In this document: piece after piece, positions 1-7,436 of the stretch | Layout of the letters: every line of letters begins with the position of its first letter | Position numbering within the stretch: the stretch's first letter is position 1 | From: Xanthobacteraceae bacterium | GTDB taxonomy: Bacteria > Pseudomonadota > Alphaproteobacteria > Rhizobiales > Xanthobacteraceae | Direction: 5' to 3' | Assembly (NCBI GenBank): GCA_030037185.1 | Contig: JASHRR010000383.1 | Span: forward strand, 1-8,542 | Length of the DNA: 8,542 nt | Translations under genes and position numbers: made by a program | Notes under the pieces: model-generated | Database searches by the model: none | Seen by the model: only the letters and a program-made list of their open reading frames with translations | What the model was told of the DNA's origin: nothing

Positions 1-38
1 ATCAACGGAAAAACAACTCGGTACATCCGCTCGCCCAT
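1..38 (-). CDS. Possible 5' end of a leftward gene, partial
   Basis: Reading the minus strand, an ATG at 38-36 opens a frame that stays open to the window edge (MGERMYRVVFPL, 12 full codons). A GAGGA element (minus strand, 52-48) lies nine bases upstream, and a perfect TATAAT hexamer lies just beyond it. Twelve codons are far too few to identify a family or to exclude chance. The call rests only on the ordered promoter-like box, ribosome-binding-like site and start codon. It could equally be a fortuitous open frame at the edge of a gene-poor stretch. Confidence 0.3.
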   Translation of the reverse strand, partial: MGERMYRVVFPL

Positions 39-560
39 GTCCAACAATCCTCAATGTCTCATTATATCTGATAAATCTAAATGGAATCATAACGAAGGCG
101 TTTGCTGGAAAAGATTACACGCGGCTGACAGGAGAATGTGTCAGACGAGACGAGTGTCCCCTACGACCGGGCTTTACAGGCTATCAACCGATCCGAAAGC
201 CAGCCGGTGGTCGGGCGACGGGCAGCGGGCGAAGATCAGGCCTCTCATTCCAATCAATCGCTAGGCAAGACACGCATCGGAGCCTGGCACTGTCCTCGGA
301 TTGTAGCCAACGTGCATCACTTTCTAGCGCCGGTAACAGGCCCGAAGCGGTCTGAGGTTGTGGCTCACTCCTTCCGTAGCCGGCAACCGGCCGGCACGGA
401 GCTGTTGAGGGGCAAGTTGCCGTCCCGGCCGAAGGGAGCACCGCGGGATTTCTACTGCCACAACTGAGGGCCTCGTGCACAAGTAGGCGACGCTAGGCAT
501 GTCCCGCTGCGGCTGGCCAAAGGTTGCGAGTGAGCGTCCCGCGTTGTCGGTGCACCAATG
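39..560. other. Gene-poor stretch, no supported gene
   Basis: About 520 bases between the possible leftward start and the lipocalin-like gene. Open frames on both strands reach about 100 codons, but none has a ribosome-binding site plus a recognisable domain. Their residue make-up (rich in Arg, Ser, Pro, Ala) is what random frames in GC-rich DNA give. I see no tRNA, terminator with a T-run, or transposase motif. It may be decayed sequence; I cannot identify the source. Confidence 0.5.
61..66 (-). promoter_or_regulatory. Candidate -10 box (TATAAT), minus strand
   Basis: The minus strand reads TATAAT here, inside an unusually A/T-rich pocket (about 50-110) in otherwise GC-rich DNA. No good -35 hexamer sits 16-18 bases upstream. 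If used, transcription would start near 53-55, giving a very short leader before the possible start codon at 38. The hexamer is seen directly; promoter function is inference. Confidence 0.3.
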
Positions 561-1067
561 CTATTTCGCTCTCTGGTACAGGACATCAATTCTTGCGCCG
601 GTGGGCAGCGGCCTCACGCTGGTGAGCCGTAGTTCATCGCCTGACAGGCTGATTCCGCTTCTGAAAAGTGTGCCCTCATTATTGGGTCTCAGCGCCGCCT
701 CAAATTCCTGGATGAGAAGCTTCTCGGCCTCGCTGACCCTCCATGTGCCAGCGTCGGCAGCGAAGAAGTCCTCGGTTGCAGCGGCAAGCTCCTCAACGGT
801 CGGCTCGCCTGGCGATTTAAACTTCGGACGATCAGCGCGGGCGATGACTTGTGCGTATCGCCCCCCAGAATCGAAGATAAGGAAACCTTTTGGCTTTGCG
901 ATCTCTCGCTTCACACCGTTGGGGGCGATCTCCTCCCACGAGATGATCGTCCACGTCCCCACCAGCTGCTCTTTGAGAGTACCTTGCTGGGCATTGAGAT
1001 TGCCTGGTAATAGCGCCAGCCCGAGCGCAGCCACTGCGGCCTCCGTGAAGATACAACGTCGATTCAT
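561..1067 (-). CDS. Exported lipocalin-like domain protein
   Basis: The product is 168 residues. The start at 1067 is chosen because AAGGAG lies seven bases upstream and because a signal peptide begins at this Met: a short basic start (MNRRC), a hydrophobic stretch to about residue 22, and a likely cleavage after LNA near residue 27. An in-frame ATG at 1187 would add 40 residues but lacks a spaced ribosome-binding site. The mature part starts with LVGTWTIISWEE, then GVKREIAKPKGFLIFDSGGRY and RADRPKF. This is the pattern of the lipocalin-like (Lipocalin_5) family, where LxGTW opens the beta barrel and the GxLxYxxxGxM/Y strand follows. Such proteins are single small barrels of about 130-150 residues, usually of unknown ligand; the length fits. 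It is probably periplasmic. The gene stands alone, reading away from the intron relic. The family call is from recognised motifs; ligand and role are unknown. Confidence 0.85.
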   Translation of the reverse strand: MNRRCIFTEAAVAALGLALLPGNLNAQQGTLKEQLVGTWTIISWEEIAPNGVKREIAKPKGFLIFDSGGRYAQVIARADRPKFKSPGEPTVEELAAATEDFFAADAGTWRVSEAEKLLIQEFEAALRPNNEGTLFRSGISLSGDELRLTSVRPLPTGARIDVLYQRAK

Positions 1068-1074
1068 GGCAATT

Positions 1075-1080
1075 CTCCTT
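1075..1080 (-). promoter_or_regulatory. Ribosome-binding site that fixes the lipocalin-like start
   Basis: The minus strand reads AAGGAG with a seven-base gap to the ATG at 1067. It decides between this start and the longer in-frame ATG at 1187, whose only purine run (GACGAGG) touches the start codon. Confidence 0.8.
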
Positions 1081-1201
1081 GGGGACTGAACAGCATGAGA
1101 TGCGCGCCCTTCGCGCCCGCGAAAAGCCGCCAAGACAGCGACGACGAGGCCGTGACGATAAGCTGCGCGATGCAGCCCTTTGTTCATCCTCGTCCACAGC
1201 C

Positions 1202-1230
1202 AGTGAGCCTATCGCCGTCTGAGGCTCAGT
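1202..1230. repeat. Inverted repeat, 9-base arms, 11-base loop
   Basis: The arms AGTGAGCCT (1202-1210) and AGGCTCAGT (1222-1230) are complementary apart from one pair. The dyad lies between the intron relic and the lipocalin-like gene, about 135 bases upstream of that gene's start. No T-run follows on either strand, so it is not a classic intrinsic terminator. It could be an operator or an exon-side hairpin next to the intron insertion point; group II introns of class C favour such sites, but the class here is not established. Confidence 0.45.
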
Positions 1231-1257
1231 GAAACCGGCGCGGCCGCCTTAGGACCT

Positions 1258-1764
1258 GCTAGGTCAACGGAATTTCACCCCGAGCCCCTCGCAGATCCGT
1301 GATACTCTCGCATCACCCGGCTCGTGCCGTCGCACGAAGGCTGAAATTGCGGGCTCCTTCCGATTTGACCCAGTTAGCCCGCGCTCAACGACGATGACCC
1401 ATCCCCTTCGGGGCATTACCCCACGTGATCGCTGCTCCGAGGCAGTCCGCCCCTCTCGGGCGCATCGGTACTTTCAGCCTCACGGTTGGAGCCGCTTGGG
1501 CTTTTTCCCTTGGCATCGCCGGCTCTTCCGTACGGGAGCCTGGTCGAGCTTCACGCTGCCTACACGCCGGATGCCGCTCGCTCAGTATCAGGACATCCAC
1601 CGAGCTGATCCCGAAGGATGGGTTAGCCCCCCGTTTTGACATCGCCTCATCCGCTTTCGTCGCCTCACAAGCAGTTTGCTTGCGCTCGCCTCTCTCGATC
1701 TTGCCTGCCGGGATCATCGTCCCGACTTACACCCAATCCGGACTTGCGCCGGCGGCTCACGCAC
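1258..1764 (-). mobile_element. Degenerate ORF-less group II intron relic
   Basis: The minus strand from about 1764 to about 1258 shows group II intron landmarks in order. The 5' end reads GTGCGTG, matching the GUGYG consensus. There follow about 430 bases of stem-rich, GC-rich sequence with many short self-complementary runs, such as CCCGAGAGGGG and GGGGTAATGCCCC. A domain V hairpin then follows at 1323-1294, and a DVI-like stretch with CGGGGTGAAATTCCG ends near 1265. A possible EBS1 (TGATAC, 1590-1585) can pair with GTGTCA just before the 5' end, allowing one G-U. No reverse-transcriptase/maturase frame lies inside, so it depends on other maturases or is dead. Four bases appear to be missing from the 3' strand of domain V and its lower helix has a mismatch, which argues for a dead relic. 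The 3' boundary is blurred, and both ends are estimates. Frames of up to 122 codons across this stretch are most likely shadows of the structured RNA. Confidence 0.6.
1294..1323 (-). ncRNA. Domain V-like catalytic hairpin of group II intron
   Basis: The minus strand starts GAGCCG, holding the catalytic AGC triad, and continues through GTGATGC, a GAGA (GNRA) tetraloop and GTATCAC. These last two arms form a seven-pair helix with one G-U. It ends CGGATC, which pairs back to GAGCCG with one mismatch; the family expectation is CGGTTC. The total is 30 bases against the usual 34. The shortfall lies on the 3' side, around the place where the two-base bulge and upper lower-helix pairs should be. The order and sequence resemble bacterial domain V closely; the deletion suggests loss of splicing. 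Confidence 0.6.
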
Positions 1765-2287
1765 TTGACACAGGCCTGGCCCGCAGCCGGTGAGTTCGGC
1801 AGCGGACAGCATCTCGGCGTGGCAAAGCCCCTCCGTAATGGCTTTAATAGCTTCCAGGAGCCGCATGCGCAGCGTCGTCGAGGCAGGGGGTACCCGCAAT
1901 AGCGAACGAAAGCGTAATCCTTTGCTCAGGTCGTACGTCGTATTTCATGGCCGACAAATTCGGCTTCCCGTTCGACTGATGATGTCAGGGGCCCGTTCAG
2001 CTGCTGGCCAATTTGGCGGGCCCGCATCTGCTTTTTGTCGAAGCGTGGGACGAACACCTTCGCCGAATAACAATAAGACCCGGCAAAGGTGGAAATCACC
2101 AATCTCTAATCTTGAGCTTGAACGCATTTTCGGCCAAGCCTGGATAATAGGTCGGCCACGAAGGAGAGATCGCCAGGTCATGACACCTGTGGAACTCTGT
2201 TGGAAGTGCTTCTGCCGCAAGGTCGCGTCGCGCGCAGCACAGGCGACACCGAGCATTGTCTCCGGCTGACATCCAGGACGATCCCAG
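1765..2287. other. Gene-poor stretch upstream of the molybdenum subunit gene
   Basis: About 520 bases between the intron relic's 5' flank and the start of the next gene. Open frames run to 159 codons on plus and 103 on minus, but neither shows a domain, signal peptide or good ribosome-binding site. The minus-strand stretch 1899-1765, which would be the intron's 5' exon, reads as part of an open frame containing LLEAIKAITEGLCHAEML; it could be a fragment of a lost gene, but I do not recognise it. The promoter of the gene at 2288 should lie in this stretch; no convincing -35/-10 pair stands out. Confidence 0.45.
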
Positions 2288-4675
2288 ATGAGTGGAGAAA
2301 CTGCCGAAATCAGGTTCGTTGGCCAGCCGTTGCGCCGGCGCGAGGACGGGCGGTTCCTACGAGGAATGGCTCATTTCGTTGACGATTTCGCTCCGCCGGG
2401 AATGCTGTGGTGCGCGTTCGTTCGCAGCCCTCATGGACACGCGCGTATCCACGGGATTTCAACCGAGGCCGCCTCGAACATTCCTGGCGTGCTATTGATC
2501 CTCACAGCCGCCGATTGGAGGCGTGCGGGTCTTGGCGAGCTCAAGGTTGTGCATCCAATGCCCTTCAGTGATGGCCGTCCGATGAACGAGGTAGGGCGCC
2601 CTGCCTTCGCCGACCAGAAGGTGCATCACGTCGGCGACGTTGTCGCCGCCGTCGTGGCCGAGAGCCGATGGGCGGCCCAAGATGGTGCCGAGGCAGTCAC
2701 TGTCGATTACCAGGCGCTTCCGGTCGTGACCGGCCTGAGGGAGGCAGTCGAGCCGGGCGCTCCCCTGGTCCACGAGCAGTTCGGCACAAATCTGGCTTTT
2801 GAGATCGAACGCGGCAACCAGCTCGAAACTCAAGCTGCCATGGAAGGTGCCGCGAGGGTCGTTGAGCTGCGGCTCGAAAGTAATCGACTTGCCGCGAACC
2901 CGATTGAGCCACGGTCCTATTTGTGTGATTACGATGCCACCACCGGTCGCTTCACCCTTTATGCGACGACTCAGCAGCCGCACTATCTTCGTCGTTGGCT
3001 CTCCGTTTACACGCTTCACATTCCGGAACATAAGATCCGCGTCATCTCTCCCGATGTCGGCGGCGGTTTCGGAACCAAGGGAAACTTCGCGGTGGAGGTA
3101 TCGACCGTCGTCTTGGCTGCAAAAATTTTGCGCCGGCCAGTCAAATGGACGGCTACCCGGACCGAGTCCTTTGTCTCCGATACGCAGGCGCGCGACCATG
3201 ATACGCGCGCTCGAATGGGGTTCGATCGCGAGGGGCGGATCGTCGCCATGCAAGTGGACACACTGGCAGCGCTCGGTGGCTACCTCAGCAATTTTGCCCC
3301 GAGCATCCCCGGGAATTCCTATCCCCAGACCATCACGGGACTCTACCGGACTCCCAACCTTTGCCTGAACGTCCGGGGCGTCTACACGAATACCGTGCCG
3401 GTTGATGCATATCGCGGCTCCGGCCGCCCTGAAGCAACCTGGACGAACGAGCGGTTGCTGGAGCGCGGTGCGCGCGAACTCGGCATCGATGTGGTCGAGA
3501 TCAGAAGACGAAATCTCGTCGGCAGGCGGGAATTTCCATATCCGGCACCCGGAGGACGCATTTACGATTCAGGCGATCCGCCTGCTCTGATGGAAAAGCT
3601 GCTGTCGCTCGCAGATTATTCCGCATTACGGCGTGAGCAGGCGCAGCTACGCCAGGAGGGCATTCTGATGGGGATCGGTCTAGCCTGCTTTACAGATAAG
3701 GCCGGAACCGGCCCAAGCTGCAGCTTGGCCAAGCGCGGCGGGCTTCATGGAGGGTGGGAGAGTGCGATCGTACGTGTCCACAGCGACGGCAAGGTGACGG
3801 TGTTTGCTGGCAGCCACTCACATGGGCAGGGGCACGAAATCGCCTTCGCGCAGATCGCGGCAGACCGGCTCGGAGTTGAAATCGATGATATTCATGTGGT
3901 CGAGGGCGATACCGATCTAATCCCGTTTGGTAATGGTACCTGGGGTGCGCGTTCCACGACCGTCGCCGGCACCGCAATCTTGCGCGGCGCGGACAAGATT
4001 CTCGCCAAGGCCCGCCAACTGGCCGCCGAGGTGCTCGAATGCGCCCTGGAGGACTTGGCCTATAGCCGCGGAATTTTTCGCGTCAGGGGTACCGATCGCA
4101 CGATCACCTTCGCTGCGATTGCCGATATCGCCTATCAGGGCGCACAACTGCCTCGCGGCTTCGAGCCTGGACTTGAAGTAAGCGAGTTCTACGATCCGCC
4201 TGACACAAATGACCCTCAGGCCATGCACCTCGCCGTTGTGATCATTGATCCCGAAACCGGCCTCGTAAAGCTTCGCGATTTTTATGGCGCCGATGACTGC
4301 GGCGTGATCGTTAACCCGATGATCGTCGAGGGTCAGATTCATGGCGGCATGGCCCAAGGCATCGGCCAGGCGCTTATGGAGAAAATCGTCTACGATCAGG
4401 ACTCCGCGCAGCTGCTAACGTCGAGCTTCATGGACTACGCGATGCCGCGCGCCAGCGACCTACCGTCGTTTCATACGGGGTTCATCGAGACGCCCGCTCC
4501 AAGCAATCCGCTAGGGGTCAAAGGCGGCAGTGAAAGCGGGGCGATCGGTGCGCCGGCCGCGATCGGGAACGCGGTGATCGACGCGCTATGGCACCTCGGC
4601 GTGCGTGACATAACTCTTCCAATCACCGCCGAGACGGTGTGGCGCGCGCTCAGGGCAGCACGGGAGCAGGCGTAA
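2288..4675 (+). CDS. Molybdopterin-binding large subunit, xanthine dehydrogenase/CoxL-like family
   Basis: The product is 795 residues, full length for the family (about 760-810). The start at 2288 is fixed by an in-frame TGA at 2267-2269 and an AGGA nine bases upstream. The N-terminal part (about residues 10-130) is the a/b-hammerhead domain, opening with VGQPLRRREDGRFLRG. The remainder is the molybdenum-cofactor domain. Visible cofactor motifs are DVGGGFGTKG (256-265), GSHSHGQGHE (508-517), GTWGARSTT (550-558) and KGGSESGAIGAP around Glu749, the expected general base. The active-site loop is AYRGSGR (374-380). It lacks the Cys of true CO dehydrogenase (AYXCSFR) and resembles the form-II AYRGAGR loop, so CO oxidation is unlikely. 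Family members hydroxylate heterocycles, aldehydes or similar substrates, usually in the cytoplasm, and need 2Fe-2S and FAD subunits. Neither subunit is encoded in this window. The C-terminus looks natural (TVWRALRAAREQA). The substrate is unknown. Confidence 0.93.
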   Translation: MSGETAEIRFVGQPLRRREDGRFLRGMAHFVDDFAPPGMLWCAFVRSPHGHARIHGISTEAASNIPGVLLILTAADWRRAGLGELKVVHPMPFSDGRPMNEVGRPAFADQKVHHVGDVVAAVVAESRWAAQDGAEAVTVDYQALPVVTGLREAVEPGAPLVHEQFGTNLAFEIERGNQLETQAAMEGAARVVELRLESNRLAANPIEPRSYLCDYDATTGRFTLYATTQQPHYLRRWLSVYTLHIPEHKIRVISPDVGGGFGTKGNFAVEVSTVVLAAKILRRPVKWTATRTESFVSDTQARDHDTRARMGFDREGRIVAMQVDTLAALGGYLSNFAPSIPGNSYPQTITGLYRTPNLCLNVRGVYTNTVPVDAYRGSGRPEATWTNERLLERGARELGIDVVEIRRRNLVGRREFPYPAPGGRIYDSGDPPALMEKLLSLADYSALRREQAQLRQEGILMGIGLACFTDKAGTGPSCSLAKRGGLHGGWESAIVRVHSDGKVTVFAGSHSHGQGHEIAFAQIAADRLGVEIDDIHVVEGDTDLIPFGNGTWGARSTTVAGTAILRGADKILAKARQLAAEVLECALEDLAYSRGIFRVRGTDRTITFAAIADIAYQGAQLPRGFEPGLEVSEFYDPPDTNDPQAMHLAVVIIDPETGLVKLRDFYGADDCGVIVNPMIVEGQIHGGMAQGIGQALMEKIVYDQDSAQLLTSSFMDYAMPRASDLPSFHTGFIETPAPSNPLGVKGGSESGAIGAPAAIGNAVIDALWHLGVRDITLPITAETVWRALRAAREQA

Positions 4676-4689
4676 CTCGTCCTGTCCAA

Positions 4690-5150
4690 GGGTACGTCCC
4701 GGTCTGAGCAGATCGAGACGATGGTGCCTCCGGTCAAGCAGGTTGTGACGCAAACCAGCAAACCGGCGCTCGGGTTTTCCGCGGCGACACGCGTTCGGAG
4801 GGCAAAATCTTCAGTATATTCGAGCCATCGACAGAATTATCCACAACGGTAAGGCGGGCAAGCCCAATGAGTTTGGCAAGGTCGTGGAGATGCAGGAAAG
4901 CGAAACCGTGTTGACTACGGTCTACCATCAACGGCCCAGATGTGCTGATTCCGGCCATCGAAGCGCATCAACGCGGGCTTGACCGTACACCTCATAGCAG
5001 CCGATGCCGCTTTCTATTCCGGCGAAAATGACGCTGAAGCCAAGGCAATGGGCGTCAAGCGGGTCAGTATCCACAATCGTTCCACCAACAGCCATGCACG
5101 CAAATGTGAGCAGAAGAAACGGTGATTCCGCAACCGGCGAGGCCGAACAG
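4690..5150 (+). pseudogene. ISNCY-type transposase remnant (C-terminal part)
   Basis: Translated fragments appear in the order expected for the C-terminal part of ISNCY-family transposases, but in shifting frames. They are ETMVPPVKQVVTQTSK (from about 4715), RVFRGDTRSEGKIFSIFEPS (4771-4830), IIHNGKAGKPNEFGKVVEM (4836-4892), DVLIPAIEAHQRGLDRTPH (4939-4990) and LIAADAAFYSGENDAEAKAM (4991-5050). The last frame continues to EQKKR, then a TGA (5123-5125) where the family has Trp in KKRWFRN. At least four frame changes and one stop make it dead. The N-terminal two thirds and the final part are absent, and the similarity fades after about 5140. The relic begins within about 30 bases of the molybdenum subunit's stop codon, so an insertion once landed directly behind that gene. 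No terminal inverted repeats were found. The family call is from remembered motifs. Confidence 0.75.
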
Positions 5151-5235
5151 AAGGTTGGGCCTTCATGGGGGATGGTGCCTTCTGCACGAATCCTGGCAAG
5201 CCGATGGTTGATGAATCTGTGCAACCTGCACGGCC

Positions 5236-6267
5236 TCAGAAATACGAGTCGAGCAAGATTTTACGGAATTCGGGAAGCCGCGGACCGGCTGCGGTCATCA
5301 ACTGGCTGACGAGTCGCTGCAGTTCCCAGCCGCCCATGTATTCAATCTCCCGGTTGGTTCTGGCTCCCTCTGCGAGCAAGGCAGGATCGGCGAGAACTTC
5401 CGCGAAGGCCTCGCGCAGGAAATCGACCCGGTCCGCCGGCACGTCGGGGGCGGCAACCATAGCGCGTTGCGCCTCGCCGATCCGTTCGCGTAGTTTGACA
5501 ATCCACATCTTGTCTTCAGGCAGCGCGACCGCTTCGCGCAAAGTCGGGACGTTTGGCAAATGATGCCATCGACTGGCGCCGAAAATCGCGATCGGGTTGA
5601 TTGAGTTGTTCATGATTTGCGGCAGTGCGGTGTCAGCAGACAGAACACCTGTGTCAGTCTCGTTGCGCAGCACGGCAAGCCACATGTCGCCGGCGCCCCG
5701 GTAACCGACCACGATTTTCGACTTGAGCGCCAGCACGTGCGAAATGATCGCTGCGATGTCGCTGATGTTGTCGGCTGGGCCTGTCGACGACCACCTGAGT
5801 GGGTCCGCGCGTGCGGCATCGTTGATGGTGGGGTAACGGGAGTGAGGTCCTACATACCACAGCTTCGGCGCCATCGAGGTCCTTGCCAGCCAATTCAGCT
5901 TTGTAACATCCCACGTGACGCCCGGCCGCGCGAGCATCTGGCTCAAAATCGCCGCCTCGGCACTCGCATGCATAATGGTGAGCCCGTCGGCGGGCCGGAC
6001 CATCAAGGTCGCGAGAGCGGCAAGGCCACCCTGGCCATCCCGGTTCTCCACCAGCACGGTTGCGCCGATTCTGGCAGCCAGATACGGCCTTATCATGCGA
6101 GCATAGAGATCATAGCCGCCCCCGGGTGGAGAGCCGACCAAAATTCGAACGGTCCTGCCTCGATAAAATTCGGCCGCGTGCGAAGCGGCGGCCAGCGCCG
6201 GGCGTCCTGCGGCGGCAGCAAGTAGTGCGGCGGACGCGCCCGCCGAAAATCTGCGACGGTGGAGCAT
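5236..6267 (-). CDS. TctC/Bug-family periplasmic solute-binding protein, Tat signal
   Basis: The product is 343 residues, close to the family's usual 320-340. The ATG at 6267 is chosen because a twin-arginine signal begins there: HRRRFSAG at residues 3-10, a hydrophobic Ala/Leu run, then an Ala-rich cleavage zone near 26-32. The mature part opens with FYRGRTVRILVGSPPGGGYD (34-53), the Bug ligand-pocket loop, followed by VLVENRDGQGGLAA, the second conserved pocket loop. The C-terminal lobe has the usual LREA...PADRVDFLREAFAEVLADP pattern. Such proteins bind carboxylates or amphipathic compounds in the periplasm and deliver them to TctA/TctB permeases; neither permease is in this window. It is one of many orphan Bug proteins typical of these bacteria. 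An alternative GTG start at 6348 (370 residues) has a better ribosome-binding site (AAGGAG, seven-base gap) and would place 27 extra residues before the Tat motif. The gene is convergent with the molybdenum subunit gene. The ligand is unknown. Confidence 0.9.
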   Translation of the reverse strand: MLHRRRFSAGASAALLAAAAGRPALAAASHAAEFYRGRTVRILVGSPPGGGYDLYARMIRPYLAARIGATVLVENRDGQGGLAALATLMVRPADGLTIMHASAEAAILSQMLARPGVTWDVTKLNWLARTSMAPKLWYVGPHSRYPTINDAARADPLRWSSTGPADNISDIAAIISHVLALKSKIVVGYRGAGDMWLAVLRNETDTGVLSADTALPQIMNNSINPIAIFGASRWHHLPNVPTLREAVALPEDKMWIVKLRERIGEAQRAMVAAPDVPADRVDFLREAFAEVLADPALLAEGARTNREIEYMGGWELQRLVSQLMTAAGPRLPEFRKILLDSYF

Positions 6268-6355
6268 CTTTCCCCGAACGTGATCGCGAGATGCTTCCAA
6301 AACTCGCCTTTCAGCTGTTCGATCGCGACATAGCGGATCAACGAACACCCAAGTT

Positions 6356-6361
6356 CTCCTT
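6356..6361 (-). promoter_or_regulatory. Strong ribosome-binding site before alternative GTG start (6348)
   Basis: The minus strand reads AAGGAG, seven bases before an in-frame GTG at 6348-6346. The frame stays open into the TctC-like protein. The nearer ATG at 6267 has only GGGGAAAG directly upstream. The same AAGGAG plus seven-base layout serves the lipocalin-like gene, so this site may be the true start or mark a longer signal-peptide n-region. Confidence 0.5.
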
Positions 6362-6458
6362 TCGCTTGGAACTGGGCCAGAACCGAAGTCCTAGCCCTCC
6401 CGGCCGACGAGCGAGCCCGGAAGGGTGATGTCACGAAATGGCATCAAAAGCTCCAATC

Positions 6459-6474
6459 GCCGGCGGAAGCCGGC
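6459..6474. repeat. Short perfect hairpin GCCGGC-GGAA-GCCGGC
   Basis: Six-base self-complementary arms flank a GGAA loop (TTCC on the other strand). It lies about 190 bases upstream of the TctC-like start. No T-run follows, so termination is not indicated. GC-rich hairpins of this size can arise by chance in such DNA. Confidence 0.35.
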
Positions 6475-7139
6475 AGGCGAAATGCCCGTAAGGGGCTAGC
6501 GACGCGCACCACCCGAACTGATGCGTTTCCCATCGGGAATGTTGCAGACCGGCGTTTGAGCAAGACCAGTTTCGGTAGAGAGAGATGTGAGGCGATGGCT
6601 GTCGGTCGGAGATATCTGTTTCGCCCCTTTCGTCTGGCGGTGGGGTTAGTGGTCGAACCGTGATTCCTTTCCACGTCCTGCTCATCGAACCGAACATGCC
6701 GATGTCCGGCTCTCCGATTGGATTCATCGCATGTCATCGGGCATCGGGTCTAGCGGGCCGTCGACAACCATGTCGATGCTCGGTCGGCCACTTCCTCCGC
6801 CGTTGGCACAGTGTGCGCACGCGCGGCACCGGTCGGTTTTCGGCTGCAAAAATCTTCGGGACCTAGGGTGCGCTGCGCCTCCGACGGGCACCTCGGATCT
6901 CTGCCCTGTGATACGCTGGCGCGGCAGCGCCATCGCCGGAGCAGGCCAGAGGGGCCGGCCGAGCGCGGCCGCCTCACGATCGCCGCAAGCTCGATCGCCA
7001 GAGCGCCGGCAGGCCTTGGCCGAACTCAACGTTGAACGAGGGGGTGTCGAGGCGGGCGGCCATTCGCCGATAGCGAGGCAATGCCGGGCCGAGGCGCTCG
7101 GCGTCGGCGCCGGTCCTGAGCGCGCCGTCCGGTATATCT

Positions 7140-7180
7140 GTGAAAATCTTCGCGGCGGCCGGCGGGCGAAAAATCTTCAC
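7140..7180. repeat. Interrupted dyad GTGAA..TTCGC / GCGAA..TTCAC
   Basis: GTGAA (7140-7144) pairs with TTCAC (7176-7180), and TTCGC (7149-7153) pairs with GCGAA (7166-7170). An AATC/AAATC internal loop separates the two helices and a 12-base GC-rich apex closes the structure. The same segment can be read as a direct repeat of AAAATCTTC (7143-7151 and 7170-7178), with another copy at 6849-6857. The function is unknown; it may be an operator or chance. Confidence 0.35.
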
Positions 7181-7413
7181 AAAAGCCGACATCCGAGCCA
7201 GATCGCCCCTGAAATTGTCGTCATGATGAGTGCTCGCGACTGACCGATCGTGTTCAAGCGAAGCTATCGCGTCGCCACTGGCACCACCCGGCTTCCAAAG
7301 AACGCTCTTGTCCGCTATCTTTTCGGCCTTGCCGAGGGGGTGGCCCCCGGTTGTCTTCCAGTCCGATACGACGGTGCCGTGTCTTGAACCAGCACCTGTT
7401 GTTAAGCATTGGA

Positions 7414-7436
7414 TGCGCAAGTTTCGATCGTGCGCA
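7414..7436. promoter_or_regulatory. Paired TGCGCA palindromes upstream of the DUF5666-like gene
   Basis: Two copies of the six-base palindrome TGCGCA (7414-7419 and 7431-7436) lie 17 bases apart centre to centre, ending 22 bases before the start codon at 7459. The position suits a repressor or activator site, but six-base GC-rich palindromes are common here, so this is a weak suggestion. Confidence 0.2.

Noticed and set aside
499..1089. 196-codon plus-strand frame
   Set aside because: It is antisense to the lipocalin-like gene, with no domain; the minus frame has a signal peptide, a ribosome-binding site and family motifs.
1385..1793. Overlapping plus and minus frames of 110-122 codons as hypothetical proteins
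   Set aside because: They fall over the structured group II intron relic, lack ribosome-binding sites, and their sequence is explained by RNA stems.
2492..3253. 253-codon minus-strand frame
   Set aside because: It is entirely antisense to the molybdenum subunit gene, whose cofactor motifs are unmistakable; the minus frame shows no family.
2288..4675. True carbon monoxide dehydrogenase large subunit (CoxL form I)
   Set aside because: The active-site loop is AYRGSGR and lacks the Cys of the AYXCSFR motif, and no CoxM or CoxS genes are present.
7143..7178. CRISPR-like or iteron repeats (AAAATCTTC copies)
   Set aside because: Only two close copies and one distant copy, with unequal spacing and no spacers, so there is no array.
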